Of a stretch of 64,000 nucleotides of DNA, positions 1 through 9,306 are shown piece by piece. Each line of letters starts with the position of its first letter. Within the stretch, counting starts at the first letter, position 1. Location: the NCBI GenBank assembly GCA_025360085.1, contig JANYCW010000007.1:62001-126000 (forward strand), in the 5' to 3' direction. The position numbers were made by a program, and so were the translations under genes. The DNA is from Actinomycetes bacterium (GTDB lineage Bacteria > Actinomycetota > Actinomycetes > Nanopelagicales > Nanopelagicaceae). A model generated the notes under the pieces. That model saw only the letters and a list, made by a program, of their open reading frames with translations, ran no database searches and was not told the origin of the DNA.

Positions 1-384
1 TAATGATGAAAGTTTGTCAGTCCACCCCGCATACCACACTAAGCGATCAACGCAGTCAGTGACTTCTTTTTGGGCTTTGATTTTAGTGGTGCCAGTAAAG
101 ACAGTAATCTCATCAACAAACTGCGCACGACGACTCTCTAACATTTCCGCTATTCGATAGATAACCTGCCCCTTGTTATAGGCCGAGGCTTTGTTCCATC
201 TTGATTGCGCGGCTCGGGCAGCGACCACGGCATCTTTCAAATCTTTTCTCGAAGCAAGACAAAGGTTAGCGATAAAAACTCCATTTGCGTTCTTAATCTC
301 ATAAGTACGACCAGATTCTGAGCGGGGAAAGGCACCATTAATAAATAACTTATAGGTTTTCTTAACATCGATGCGATTACTCAT
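1..384 (-). CDS. Aldehyde dehydrogenase, N-terminal part (runs off window)
   Basis: Reading leftward from an ATG at 384, the frame stays open to the window edge and gives about 128 residues starting MSNRIDVKKTYKLFINGAFP. This matches the N-terminal NAD-binding part of the aldehyde dehydrogenase superfamily (KLFINGAF opening, the AARAAQSRWN helix, the VWYAGWTDKL segment that parallels the FYHAGWADKL segment of the neighbouring enzyme). The catalytic Glu and Cys lie outside the window, so activity cannot be judged. Its start overlaps the stop of the upstream aldehyde dehydrogenase by 8 bases, so the two are translationally coupled members of the same operon. Pairs of such genes next to deoC are known in other actinobacteria; the partner role is inferred. 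Confidence 0.85.
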   Translation of the reverse strand, partial: MSNRIDVKKTYKLFINGAFPRSESGRTYEIKNANGVFIANLCLASRKDLKDAVVAARAAQSRWNKASAYNKGQVIYRIAEMLESRRAQFVDEITVFTGTTKIKAQKEVTDCVDRLVWYAGWTDKLSSL

Positions 385-1828
385 GGCCTACACCTTTCAA
401 ATATGCACTCAAACCATGTCGTCCACCTTCACGACCCCAGCCCGACTCTTTGTATCCTCCAAATGGAGATGTCGGATCGAATTTATTGAAAGTATTAACC
501 CAGATAACGCCTGCACGTAGTTGTTGACTTGCCCATAAAATACGCGAACCTTTCTCACTCCAGATCCCGGCCGATAGACCGAAAGGCGTGTTATTGGCCT
601 TATCCATAGCCTCTTGGGGCGTTCTAAACGTTAATACTGAGAGTACGGGACCGAAGATTTCTTCGCGCGCAATTCTGTGGGCTTGGGTGACTCCTGTAAA
701 AATAGTTGGTGCAAACCAGAATCCTTTCTTAGGAAAATCACATGGAGCACTCCATCGTGCTCCACCTTCTGATTCACCAACTCTTGACAGATCCTGAATT
801 TTTAAGAGCTGTTCTTTGCTATTGATAGCACCTAAGTCTGTATTTTTATCCATTGGATCACCGACACGAATCTTCGCCATGCGTACTTTCAACTTTTCAA
901 GTACTTCATCGACGATATTTTCTTGAAGTAGTAGTCGTGAACCTGCGCAACACACATGACCTTGATTAAAGAATACTCCATTGACAATTCCTTCAATAGC
1001 CTCGTCGATGGCGGCATCGTCAAAAATAATATTCGCCGCTTTTCCGCCGAGCTCAAGTGTTACGCTCTTATGGGTCGGTGCCACCGCACGCGCGATAATT
1101 TTTCCAACTTCAGTTGAGCCGGTGAAAGCAATTTTGTCGATACCTGGGTGATTAACTATTAATGCACCTGTTGATCCATCACCAGTGACGATATTTACTA
1201 CTCCAGCAGGGAGTTCGGCCTGTTGGCAGACTTCGGCAAAAAGCAATGCTGTGAGAGATGTACTCTCGGCGGGTTTTAAAACAACGGTGTTACCTGTTGC
1301 AAGTGCGGGTGCGACCTTCCAAGACAACATGAGTAATGGAAAGTTCCAAGGGATTATTTGACCGGCAACACCATGTGGCTTTGTACTTGTTCCTAAACCT
1401 GCAAATTCAAGTTTGTCGGCCCAGCCAGCGTGATAAAAAAAGTGTGCAGCTGCAAGTGGTACATCCACATCACGAGATTCGCGGATTGGCTTTCCATTAT
1501 CTAATGTTTCAAGGACTGCAAATTCACGCGCACGCTCTTGCATAATGCGGGCAATTCGAAATAAGTACTTTCCGCGCTCTTTTCCACTCAGTTTCGACCA
1601 CGTGGTTATGTAGGCTTTTCGCGCTGCCGCTATCGCAGAATCGACCTCAGCCTTACCGGCAAGGGCAATCTGGCTCAAAACCTCTTCCGTCGCCGGATTT
1701 ATAGTGGGGAAGTGTTTTCTACCTGCAACGAACTTACCGGCGATGAAGTGACCATATGTGGGCTTAATTGTCACGATTGCGCGTGATTCAGGTGCTGGTG
1801 CATAGTCAAAGTTCACTGGGGTCTCCAT
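377..1828 (-). CDS. NAD(P)-dependent aldehyde dehydrogenase
   Basis: A 483-residue cytoplasmic enzyme that should oxidise an aldehyde to its acid. The family hallmarks are all visible: IIPWNFPLLM around residue 160, the cofactor-lysine segment VVLKPAE near 183, the general-base Glu in TLELGGK (about E259) and the catalytic Cys in NQGHVCCAGSR (about C293). Length is normal for the family. It lies one base after deoC (stop and start share a base) and before a second dehydrogenase. DeoC releases acetaldehyde, so acetaldehyde is the likely substrate in this context, but the sequence alone does not fix substrate or NAD versus NADP preference. Confidence 0.93.
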   Translation of the reverse strand: METPVNFDYAPAPESRAIVTIKPTYGHFIAGKFVAGRKHFPTINPATEEVLSQIALAGKAEVDSAIAAARKAYITTWSKLSGKERGKYLFRIARIMQERAREFAVLETLDNGKPIRESRDVDVPLAAAHFFYHAGWADKLEFAGLGTSTKPHGVAGQIIPWNFPLLMLSWKVAPALATGNTVVLKPAESTSLTALLFAEVCQQAELPAGVVNIVTGDGSTGALIVNHPGIDKIAFTGSTEVGKIIARAVAPTHKSVTLELGGKAANIIFDDAAIDEAIEGIVNGVFFNQGHVCCAGSRLLLQENIVDEVLEKLKVRMAKIRVGDPMDKNTDLGAINSKEQLLKIQDLSRVGESEGGARWSAPCDFPKKGFWFAPTIFTGVTQAHRIAREEIFGPVLSVLTFRTPQEAMDKANNTPFGLSAGIWSEKGSRILWASQQLRAGVIWVNTFNKFDPTSPFGGYKESGWGREGGRHGLSAYLKGVGHE

Positions 1829-2775
1829 TAATCAATCGTCACGTACGCAGGACTAGCGTAGTAGCCATCATCCATTTTCATGCGCTGCATGAGAAGATCA
1901 TTGAGTAATGAGCTAGCGCCGATTCGAAAGAGTGTGGGCGTGAGCCACTCTGGTCCAGCGGTCTCATTAACGAGAACTAACTGTTTAAGGGCATCTTTCG
2001 TATTTTTGATACCACCGGCTGGCTTCACGCCGATGCGAGTATTGGTCATAGTATAAAAATCACGCACCGCCTCCAACATCACTAGGACCACTGGTGGTGT
2101 TGCTGCCGGTGTGACTTTGCCAGTTGACGTTTTAATGAAATCTGCGCCTGCGGCCATTGCAAGAAATGATGCTTTACGTACATTGTCATAAGTTACAAGT
2201 TCGCCAGTCTCGAAAATAACTTTTAAATGAACACCAGTTCCGCAAAGTTTACGTATCTGGACAATCTCATTAAAGACGCCGATGTAATCTCCACGCAAGA
2301 AAGCTCCACGATCAATGACCATATCAATCTCAGAGGCTCCGGCATCAAGGGCATCTTGTGTATCTTGGATTTTTACTGCCATGGAAGCGCGTCCCGAAGG
2401 AAAGGCCGTTGATACTGCGGCCACACCAACATGTTCACCACCGATTGAATCTAAATGTATGCGTGCAATTCGCACCATATCGTTATAGACACAGACAGCG
2501 CCCACACTTGGCACATCAGAGTTCATTGGATCTGGGCGCACGGCCTTAGTGCAGAGAGCTTGAACTTTTCCTGGCGTATCGGCACCTTCAAGCGTGGTTA
2601 AATCCACCATTGAAATCGCGGTATCAATGGCCCAGCGCTTGGAACTCGTTTTAATGCTACGAGTAGCCAACATTGCAGCACGTGCATCGGCACCGACTTG
2701 ATCTACACCAGAGAGGGCTCCTAAGTATTTCTTGAGCGATGCTTCTGTGCCATCCACCAAACCATAAAAACTCAC
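1828..2775 (-). CDS. deoC: Deoxyribose-phosphate aldolase
   Basis: Class I aldolase that cleaves 2-deoxyribose 5-phosphate to glyceraldehyde 3-phosphate and acetaldehyde. The Schiff-base lysine is in FIKTSTG (about K215), with supporting Asp in EIDMVIDRG (about D151) and the second lysine in IGVKPAGGI (about K251). At 315 residues it is the longer form common in actinobacteria and animals, compared with roughly 220-260 in the short form. It overlaps the phosphomutase stop upstream by 4 bases and abuts an aldehyde dehydrogenase downstream. The order purine nucleoside phosphorylase, phosphomutase, deoC, aldehyde dehydrogenases follows the chemical order of deoxynucleoside breakdown. Confidence 0.95.
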   Translation of the reverse strand: MSFYGLVDGTEASLKKYLGALSGVDQVGADARAAMLATRSIKTSSKRWAIDTAISMVDLTTLEGADTPGKVQALCTKAVRPDPMNSDVPSVGAVCVYNDMVRIARIHLDSIGGEHVGVAAVSTAFPSGRASMAVKIQDTQDALDAGASEIDMVIDRGAFLRGDYIGVFNEIVQIRKLCGTGVHLKVIFETGELVTYDNVRKASFLAMAAGADFIKTSTGKVTPAATPPVVLVMLEAVRDFYTMTNTRIGVKPAGGIKNTKDALKQLVLVNETAGPEWLTPTLFRIGASSLLNDLLMQRMKMDDGYYASPAYVTID

Positions 2776-4382
2776 GAGAGCATTTCTTTGAGCGGATCTC
2801 GCAACTGGTCTAGAACTATCTGTGCACTATGGGCATCACTTTTAATAACTTCGATGTAACACTTCATCTTTGCCTCAGTTCCGCTCGGACGAATAATGAT
2901 TCTGATTGCCTCATCTAACCAAATTCGAAGCCCATTAGTTGGCGGCAAACCATCTGTGGGCTTAGACAAATCATCGATTGAAGTCACACCGTAACCGGCG
3001 ATTTCAGTTGGAGGAGTGTTACGAAGTCGGCCCATAATAACTCCGACCAGAGAGAGATCAGTTAATCGGATTGAAATCTGCTCCGTTGCATGAAAGCCAT
3101 GCCGCGCCCAAATTTCATTAAGCAGATCCGTCAATGTCTTGTTTTCGCGCGCTAAATCAGTAGCAATCTGCGCCAACTTTATCGCCGCTGAAATTCCATC
3201 TTTGTCATTGACGGTAATGGGATCGACGGCATATCCAAGGGCTTCCTCATAACCGAATGTTAGTCCATCGATTTTCGCGAGCCATTTAAAGCCTGTCAGG
3301 GTCTGCTTAAAATCTAAGTTGTAGTGCGTGGCAATCTTGCTCAAGATGCTGGATGAAACTATCGAATTTGCCAGAATTCCCTTGCTTGTATTGCGAGCAA
3401 TAATTTCGCCAAATATTGCACCGAGTTCATCACCGCGCAACATTCGCCAGCCACTTATTGGATCTTTAATTGCGGCAGCGCACCTGTCGGCATCAGGATC
3501 ATTTGCTATAACTAGATCTGCATCAAAAGTACGAGCAGTTTCCAGAGCTAAATCTATTGCTCCTGGCTCTTCAGGATTGGGAAATGCAACCGTTGGAAAA
3601 TCTGGATTGGGCTCTGCTTGGGCCGCGACCAAAATCGGAGCAAGGAAACCGGCTTTGTGAAAAGTTTGCAAAATTGTTTGAGTACCAACGCCATGCATCG
3701 CGGTGTAGACGATTCGAAGAGCTCCAGCCTTATGTGCAAGTGATGCCGTGATATCTATATATTTATTTACAGTCTCTTCTTCAACAATATTCCAGGTCGT
3801 ACCTCGTGGTTGGCTGGCTAGAGATGAGATCTCACGTATGTGGGAAGCGATTATTTCATCGGTAGGTGAGACGATTTGTGATCCTCGGTAATGGATTCCA
3901 TCGACAGTTCCGCCCAAATAAACTTTGTATCCATTGTCCTGCCAAGGATTGTGGCTAGCAGTAACCATAATTCCAACATCGCACTTCAACTCATTTGTCG
4001 CAAAAGCCAACACTGGTGTTGGGAGCGCCCGAGGCAGGATGTAGACCTTCATGCCCGCTCCACTCATGATGGCCGCAGTCTCAAATGTGAAATCCTCAGA
4101 GCCGTATCTGGCGTCGCGTCCAATGACAACCGAAGTCAAATTACGTGCTTTCATATACACCGCGATTGCCGCCGCAGTGCGGCCAACAACAGCTCGGTTC
4201 ATTCCCGAAGGACCTGGGCGATGAGGTCCGCGCAAACCCGCAGTCCCAAACTGCAAGAAGCCTGAAAATGACGTGCGCAATTCCTCTTCATTGTTGGTAT
4301 CTAGCCAATGCTGTACCTGGGCAGCGGTAATTGGATCTGGGTCATCGGCAATCCATGCCTGAACTTCTTCTCTTAACTCCAT
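2772..4382 (-). CDS. Phosphohexomutase of the PGM2 type, likely phosphopentomutase
   Basis: A 536-residue alpha-D-phosphohexomutase superfamily protein. The phospho-serine loop is VTASHNPWQDNGYKVY (about S143), the metal loop is NDPDADR, and the sugar loop reads GYEEALGY instead of the GGEESGH-like loop of ordinary phosphomannomutases; the C-terminal phosphate loop is RPSGTEAK. The GYEEA(L/I)G loop is characteristic of the PGM2/PGM2L1 branch, whose animal member PGM2 acts mainly as a phosphopentomutase. Because it lies between purine nucleoside phosphorylase and DeoC, and no DeoB is seen, conversion of (deoxy)ribose 1-phosphate to the 5-phosphate is the best inference. The usual automatic label would be phospho-sugar mutase or PmmB. 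Confidence 0.88.
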   Translation of the reverse strand: MELREEVQAWIADDPDPITAAQVQHWLDTNNEEELRTSFSGFLQFGTAGLRGPHRPGPSGMNRAVVGRTAAAIAVYMKARNLTSVVIGRDARYGSEDFTFETAAIMSGAGMKVYILPRALPTPVLAFATNELKCDVGIMVTASHNPWQDNGYKVYLGGTVDGIHYRGSQIVSPTDEIIASHIREISSLASQPRGTTWNIVEEETVNKYIDITASLAHKAGALRIVYTAMHGVGTQTILQTFHKAGFLAPILVAAQAEPNPDFPTVAFPNPEEPGAIDLALETARTFDADLVIANDPDADRCAAAIKDPISGWRMLRGDELGAIFGEIIARNTSKGILANSIVSSSILSKIATHYNLDFKQTLTGFKWLAKIDGLTFGYEEALGYAVDPITVNDKDGISAAIKLAQIATDLARENKTLTDLLNEIWARHGFHATEQISIRLTDLSLVGVIMGRLRNTPPTEIAGYGVTSIDDLSKPTDGLPPTNGLRIWLDEAIRIIIRPSGTEAKMKCYIEVIKSDAHSAQIVLDQLRDPLKEMLS

Positions 4383-4386
4383 GGCT

Positions 4387-5217
4387 CTAGAGTAACTTCG
4401 GAATTACCCCATTGAGAAGCGCACCCATTCGATCGGCAGCGGCTCTACCAGCGGCAATAACTTCCTCGTGATGTAGTTTTTGACCCGTTACACCGGCGGC
4501 GGCGTTGGTTACTAATGAGATTCCAAGGACTTGCGCACCAAGTGCATGTGCGGCGATAGCCTCAGGGACCGTGGACATTCCAACCAAATCTGCGCCCATC
4601 GTGCGCATCATCAGAATTTCTGCAGGGGTTTCATATGTCGGTCCACGCCAATGAACGTAAACGCCTTCTTGTAGGCTCGCGTCTTCTTTTTTGAGAATTT
4701 CACGAAGTCGTTTGCTGTATAGATCGGTTAAATCTACAAATGTTGCTCCAGACAATGGCGAAACTGCAGTCAAAGAAATATGATCGCGAATCAAAACTGC
4801 TTGTCCAACCTTGTATGTCTTATTAATCGCACCGCATGCATTCGTCAGAACTACAACTTTGCATCCAGCCATTACCGCAGTACGCACACTGTGAACAACA
4901 GGTTCAACACCTTTGCCCTCATAGAGATGTGTTCGACCCAGAAAAACAAGCGCGCGAATTTTTTTACCATTTCCTTCAATGACGTAGGAGCCAACTTTGC
5001 CTGAATGACCTTCAACCATAGGTGGCAAAAAACCCGTTAATTCTTCGGCGTTACTTTCAAATTCAGCCGCACCAAAGGCATCGACTGCACTAACCCATCC
5101 CGATCCCATCACCAGCGCAATATCATGTGCGGGGATTTTACTTCGGTCGGCAATCTCATTAGCGGCAACTATGGCAGCCGCTAATGGATCGCTATAAAGG
5201 AGTTTCGTATTTGTCAT
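4387..5217 (-). CDS. Purine-nucleoside phosphorylase, trimeric class
   Basis: A 276-residue enzyme that uses phosphate to split purine (deoxy)nucleosides into base and (deoxy)ribose 1-phosphate. The signature pieces are VMGSGW near residue 35, the [12 protein letters not shown] strand, [10 protein letters not shown], the [10 protein letters not shown] loop around residue 125, and [15 protein letters not shown] with VTNAAAG in the C-terminal half. These fit the trimeric PNP/MTAP class, with the Asn of SLVTNAAAG as expected for 6-oxopurines. The start ATG overlaps the TGA of the carboxylase gene upstream in an ATGA, and the phosphomutase begins 4 bases after its stop. Often labelled deoD in actinobacteria, although deoD proper names the hexameric enzyme. 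Confidence 0.93.
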   Translation of the reverse strand: MTNTKLLYSDPLAAAIVAANEIADRSKIPAHDIALVMGSGWVSAVDAFGAAEFESNAEELTGFLPPMVEGHSGKVGSYVIEGNGKKIRALVFLGRTHLYEGKGVEPVVHSVRTAVMAGCKVVVLTNACGAINKTYKVGQAVLIRDHISLTAVSPLSGATFVDLTDLYSKRLREILKKEDASLQEGVYVHWRGPTYETPAEILMMRTMGADLVGMSTVPEAIAAHALGAQVLGISLVTNAAAGVTGQKLHHEEVIAAGRAAADRMGALLNGVIPKLL

Positions 5218-6932
5218 CTATTTATAATGTCACAGAGCACTGTGCCATTAGATACCGTTGAACCTACAATCGCGCTCAAGTTTGTTATCACACCGGCTTT
5301 GTGTGCCATCAGTGGCTGTTCCATCTTCATCGCCTCTAAAACAATGATTAAATCGCCAATTTCAACTAAGTCGCCTTCGGCAACGGCAATTTTTACCACC
5401 GTACCTTGCATAGGGCTCGATAATCCAGAACCACTAGCACCGCCAGCCATGCCTGCCTTTACTCGGTGACGTTTAACAACGGCTTTGGGTGCATGCACCA
5501 GAATCTCAAAGCGTTTTCCATTAACTTCGGTAACTAGATATTGCGGCGTCATATGAGTTTCCAGTGGAGCACTTGAATTCTGGAAAGTTTGTATCTCATT
5601 TTTAAACTCATTTTCAATATAGCTCGTATAAATTGTGAAATCTTGAGTAAATGCTAGATCTTCAAGAATGGCACGGTGAAAAGGTAATACTGTAGCTAAT
5701 CCATCAATTTTGAATTCGGCTAAGGCGCGACGTGCACGAGCGATCGCTTGATCTCGAGTTGCTCCTGTAACAATTAACTTTGCCAGTAGAGAATCAAAGT
5801 TGCCTCCGATGGTGTCACCTTTTTTAAAACCAGCGTCAATTCGTACACCTGGTCCGGTAGGAAGAATCCATTCGGTTATGCGCCCTGGGGCAGGTAAAAA
5901 AGAACGACCAGGATCTTCACCATTGATGCGAAACTCAATACTGTGCCCACGAATAATTGGATCATCGAATCCAAGTGGTTCTCCGATAGCTATTCGAAAC
6001 TGTTCACGAACCAAATCAATTCCAGTTACCTCTTCACTCACTGGGTGCTCAACCTGTAAACGTGTATTTACTTCTAGAAATGAAATTGTTCCATCCTGCC
6101 CTATAAGAAACTCACAAGTACCCGCACCTACATATCCAGCCAACTTCATTATCGCTTTACTTGAACGATATAACTCTTCATTTTGTTCGTCGGTCAAAAA
6201 AGGCGCAGGCGCCTCTTCAACGAGCTTTTGATGACGACGTTGAAGCGAGCAATCACGCGTGCTTACGACCACCGCATGGCCGTAGCAATCAACGAGAACC
6301 TGAGTTTCAACGTGGCGAGGCTTGTCTAAGTAGCGTTCAACAAAACATTCACCGCGACCGAAGCCACTAATCGCCTCACGAACAGCGGAGGCGAATAACT
6401 CTGGAATCTCCTCCATTGTTCGTGCAACTTTTAATCCTCGGCCACCACCTCCGTGCGCGGCCTTGATAGCCACCGGCAGACCATGCTCTTTTGCAAAGGC
6501 TGTGACTTCTTCATGACCGGCAACTGGATCCTTTGTTCCAGCAACAAGTGGCGCTCCAGCCTCTGATGCAATTTTTCTCGCCGAGACTTTATCGCCAAGA
6601 GCTCGGATTGCAGTTGGCGGCGGACCAATCCACATTAATCCGGCATCCAGAACTGCTTGGGCAAAGTCTGCATTCTCTGATAAGAATCCATAGCCAGGAT
6701 GAACGGCATCGGCGCCAGATACTTGTGCAACTGAGATAATCTTTTCAATATTTAAATAGGTTTCTTTTGCAGAAGTACCGGCTAATGAATAAGCCGAATC
6801 GGCGAGATTGGCATGAATAGACATGCGATCTTCCTCAGAGTAAATGGCGACGCTCTCTAGACCATGATCCTTACACGCGCGAATAATACGAACCGCAATT
6901 TCGCCTCTATTAGCTATCAATACGCGCCTCAT
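5214..6932 (-). CDS. accA: Acyl-CoA carboxylase alpha subunit (biotin carboxylase + BCCP)
   Basis: A 572-residue fusion of a biotin carboxylase (N-terminal Rossmann part from residue 1, ATP-grasp with the glycine-rich [11 protein letters not shown] around 160-170, [14 protein letters not shown] near 290) and a C-terminal biotin carrier domain. The biotinylated lysine is in [11 protein letters not shown] (about K536). It carboxylates biotin with bicarbonate and ATP and hands it to the beta subunit. It resembles mycobacterial AccA3-type subunits and lies in the same operon as the beta and epsilon subunits, interrupted only by maf. The start ATG overlaps the stop of maf by 4 bases. Whether acetyl-CoA, propionyl-CoA or both are used is set by the beta subunit. 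Confidence 0.95.
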   Translation of the reverse strand: MRRVLIANRGEIAVRIIRACKDHGLESVAIYSEEDRMSIHANLADSAYSLAGTSAKETYLNIEKIISVAQVSGADAVHPGYGFLSENADFAQAVLDAGLMWIGPPPTAIRALGDKVSARKIASEAGAPLVAGTKDPVAGHEEVTAFAKEHGLPVAIKAAHGGGGRGLKVARTMEEIPELFASAVREAISGFGRGECFVERYLDKPRHVETQVLVDCYGHAVVVSTRDCSLQRRHQKLVEEAPAPFLTDEQNEELYRSSKAIMKLAGYVGAGTCEFLIGQDGTISFLEVNTRLQVEHPVSEEVTGIDLVREQFRIAIGEPLGFDDPIIRGHSIEFRINGEDPGRSFLPAPGRITEWILPTGPGVRIDAGFKKGDTIGGNFDSLLAKLIVTGATRDQAIARARRALAEFKIDGLATVLPFHRAILEDLAFTQDFTIYTSYIENEFKNEIQTFQNSSAPLETHMTPQYLVTEVNGKRFEILVHAPKAVVKRHRVKAGMAGGASGSGLSSPMQGTVVKIAVAEGDLVEIGDLIIVLEAMKMEQPLMAHKAGVITNLSAIVGSTVSNGTVLCDIINR

Positions 6933-7531
6933 CGCATCACTTTGACCTCTGGCCAGGAATATCCAAGTTGAGCAAAAGCCTTACGGATAAAAGGCATCGA
7001 AATTCCTACCACATTAGTGTAATCGCCTTCAATCAATGGAATAAATGGTGAGCTAAAGCCATCTAAAGTAAATCCACCGGCAACATGGAGAGGTTCTCCA
7101 GTTGCAACGTAATCATGTATCTCATCCTCACTCATTGAATCGAAAGTGACTTTAGTGGTGACGATACTAGAAATTTCTCGATCTTTGGCGGTATCAATTA
7201 AGCAGTGACCAGTATGTAATAGCCCAGAGTTGCCTTGGACACGCTTAGCTCGCTCAAAAGCGATGTGTGGTGTACTAGGTTTACCTAATGAATCACCATC
7301 GAATTCGAATGTAGAATCACAGCCGATAATGATGGCTGGAAAATCGATTTGTTCACGGATTGTGTGAGCTTTCGTAATAGCGAGAGCAATAACCATATCT
7401 TTCGGTGACATCGCGTTAAAAAATTCGCTCTCTTCATCAACGTGACTGACCATAATAGTTGGAGTGAGTCCGGCCGATTCCAACAAGCGTCGCCGTGATG
7501 CCGACGCAGAAGCAAGGATAATCATTGTCAT
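6929..7531 (-). CDS. maf: Maf family nucleoside-triphosphate pyrophosphatase
   Basis: A 200-residue Maf/Ham1-like protein, expected to hydrolyse non-canonical or modified nucleoside triphosphates. The opening [18 protein letters not shown] is the diagnostic SxSxRR phosphate-binding loop, followed by DEESE, the [10 protein letters not shown] segment and GKP. Members are around 190-210 residues, so it is full length. ATG codons at 7531 and 7525 are both possible; the second gives the more usual MIILAS start. It sits between the epsilon and alpha subunits of acyl-CoA carboxylase, a placement conserved in mycobacteria (accD5-accE5-maf-...-accA3). Confidence 0.9.
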   Translation of the reverse strand: MTMIILASASASRRRLLESAGLTPTIMVSHVDEESEFFNAMSPKDMVIALAITKAHTIREQIDFPAIIIGCDSTFEFDGDSLGKPSTPHIAFERAKRVQGNSGLLHTGHCLIDTAKDREISSIVTTKVTFDSMSEDEIHDYVATGEPLHVAGGFTLDGFSSPFIPLIEGDYTNVVGISMPFIRKAFAQLGYSWPEVKVMR

Positions 7532-7537
7532 ACCTGA

Positions 7538-7717
7538 TTAATTCTTTCTTGGATTAAATTGAAAGCTGTTACCAAAAGGTTTTCGAAGCTGAGGAGACCC
7601 GAAAGTGCTTCGCCGAATGATTGGGATTAACTCCTCCCGCTTATGAAGCGAGATTGCAAATTCAATCGCAATGTGTTCATCGGGAGTTGGATCTCCTTTA
7701 ATGATAGAAAACTCCAT
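7538..7717 (-). CDS. accE: Acyl-CoA carboxylase epsilon subunit, 59 aa
   Basis: A 59-residue gene easily missed by length cut-offs. Translated from the minus strand it begins [20 protein letters not shown] and ends FQFNPRKN. The strand followed by (K/R)G-x-PTPDEHIAI is the core of the actinobacterial AccE family (VVRGNPTPEELAAL-like). Its ATG shares one base with the stop of the beta-subunit gene (TAATG) and maf follows 6 bases after its stop. In characterised actinobacteria AccE stabilises the alpha-beta carboxylase complex. The C-terminal tryptophan/arginine-rich tail typical of larger homologues is not obvious here. Confidence 0.8.
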   Translation of the reverse strand: MEFSIIKGDPTPDEHIAIEFAISLHKREELIPIIRRSTFGSPQLRKPFGNSFQFNPRKN

Positions 7718-9288
7718 TACAGCGGGATATTTCCATGTTTGCGTGCGGGCAAGGTATCGCGTTTGGTTTTAAGAGTTCTAAATGCTTTCGTGATATATGC
7801 GCGTGATTGATTTGGCTCGATGACAGTGTCAATAGTTCCGCGCTCTGCGGCAAGATATGGATTAGCAAGTGACTCGTTGTAGTCATTGACAAGTTCAGCC
7901 CGCTTTGCTGCCGGATCTTTGGCTTCGGCTAACTCCTTGCGATATAAAATATTTACCGCTCCCTGTCCACCCATAACCGCGATTTCGGCACTGGGCCAAG
8001 CAAAGTTAATGTCACTACCTAGATATTTTGATCCCATTACGATAAACGCCCCGCCATACGCCTTTCGCGTGATGAGGGTGACAAGAGGAACAGATGCTTC
8101 GGCATAGGCATAGAGAAGTTTTGCTCCTCGCCGAATTATTCCATCCCACTCTTGTTCAGTACCTGGTAAAAATCCAGGAACGTCAACTAAGGTCAGGATA
8201 GGAATATTAAAAGCGTCGCAGAAACGCAAGAAACGTGCCGCTTTTTCACTTGAATTAATATCCAAAGTTCCTGCTAGTTTTGAAGGTTGGTTTGCGATGA
8301 TTCCAACTGATTCGCCTTCGATGCGGGCAAAACCGACAATAATATTTGGTGCATACAACGCATGTACTTCAAGAAACTCACTCTCATCTACTAGTGCTTG
8401 TATCAGCACCTTCATGTCATAGGGCTGGTTTGGACTATCTGGAATCAAAGTATCTAAGGCGAGGTCCGATGCTTTCTTTTCCAAAGTTTGAGTTGGGGGC
8501 AAATGTGGAGCGCTATCCATGTTATTGGATGGTAAATAAGAAAGTAGCGCTTTTACATAATCAATTGCATCGGCCTCATTTTCGGCTAAATAATGGGAGT
8601 TACCGGTTCGTGTGTTGTGTGTTCTAGCTCCGCCGAGCTCTTCCATATTTACTTCTTCTCCAGTTACAGTTTTAATAACATCTGGACCCGTAATAAACAT
8701 ATGTGAGGTTTCGTTAACCATGACAGTGAAATCCGTCAGAGCTGGTGAATAAGCCGATCCTCCAGCGCACGGTCCTAAAATCAATGAGATTTGAGGGATA
8801 ACCCCAGAGGAGCGAGTATTAAGCCGAAATATTTTTCCGTAGCCAGATAAAGATGCGACACCTTCTTGAATGCGTGCACCGCCTGAGTCGTTGATTCCGA
8901 TTAATGGAATTCCGCTCTTGAGAGCAAAGGCGGCAATCTTTACAATCTTTTCAGCATGAACCTCACCCAAAGAGCCACCCATAATTGTAAAATCCTGTGA
9001 ATACAACGCTATCGGTCGGCCATCGACGGTTGCAGTACCTATGACAACCCCATCTCCATAGGGACGATTTCTCTCCATTCCAAATTGGGTCGAACGATGA
9101 CGTGCAAACTCGTCAATTTCGGTGAATGAATCCTCATCAACGAGCATCTCAATACGCTCACGCGCTGTGTTCTTACCTTTTGCATGTTGCTTTTCTACGG
9201 CGCGTGCCGAACCAGCATGAACTGCCTCTTCGACTCGTGCCCGTAAATCTTCAATTTTCCCGGCAGTTGTATGCAGATCACGGCTCAT
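7717..9288 (-). CDS. accD: Acyl-CoA carboxylase beta subunit (carboxyltransferase)
   Basis: A 523-residue carboxyltransferase with the two crotonase-like halves of the propionyl-CoA/methylcrotonyl-CoA carboxylase family. Visible segments include [18 protein letters not shown], the oxyanion-hole stretch [13 protein letters not shown] in the N half, [14 protein letters not shown] and [11 protein letters not shown] in the C half. These resemble AccD5-type subunits for acetyl/propionyl-CoA. It transfers carboxylate from biotin on the alpha subunit encoded 2 genes downstream. It is the first gene of the large minus-strand operon; its ATG lies 6 bases after TACCGT, so the message is probably leaderless. 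birA, which biotinylates the alpha subunit, is transcribed divergently from the same spot. Confidence 0.95.
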   Translation of the reverse strand: MSRDLHTTAGKIEDLRARVEEAVHAGSARAVEKQHAKGKNTARERIEMLVDEDSFTEIDEFARHRSTQFGMERNRPYGDGVVIGTATVDGRPIALYSQDFTIMGGSLGEVHAEKIVKIAAFALKSGIPLIGINDSGGARIQEGVASLSGYGKIFRLNTRSSGVIPQISLILGPCAGGSAYSPALTDFTVMVNETSHMFITGPDVIKTVTGEEVNMEELGGARTHNTRTGNSHYLAENEADAIDYVKALLSYLPSNNMDSAPHLPPTQTLEKKASDLALDTLIPDSPNQPYDMKVLIQALVDESEFLEVHALYAPNIIVGFARIEGESVGIIANQPSKLAGTLDINSSEKAARFLRFCDAFNIPILTLVDVPGFLPGTEQEWDGIIRRGAKLLYAYAEASVPLVTLITRKAYGGAFIVMGSKYLGSDINFAWPSAEIAVMGGQGAVNILYRKELAEAKDPAAKRAELVNDYNESLANPYLAAERGTIDTVIEPNQSRAYITKAFRTLKTKRDTLPARKHGNIPL

Positions 9289-9293
9289 GCCCC

Positions 9294-9300
9294 TACGGTA
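9294..9300. promoter_or_regulatory. Shared symmetric -10 element for accD and birA
   Basis: The heptamer TACGGTA reads TACGGT rightward (7 bases before the birA GTG at 9307) and TACCGT leftward (6 bases before the accD ATG at 9288). Both genes therefore look leaderless and appear to share one bidirectional -10 box. Motif and spacing are seen; promoter activity is inferred. Confidence 0.6.
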
Positions 9301-9306
9301 CTAGGC

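Noticed and set aside
588..797. Open frames opposite the aldehyde dehydrogenase and other genes
   Set aside because: They have no family features, overlap strong genes entirely and mirror their codon pattern.
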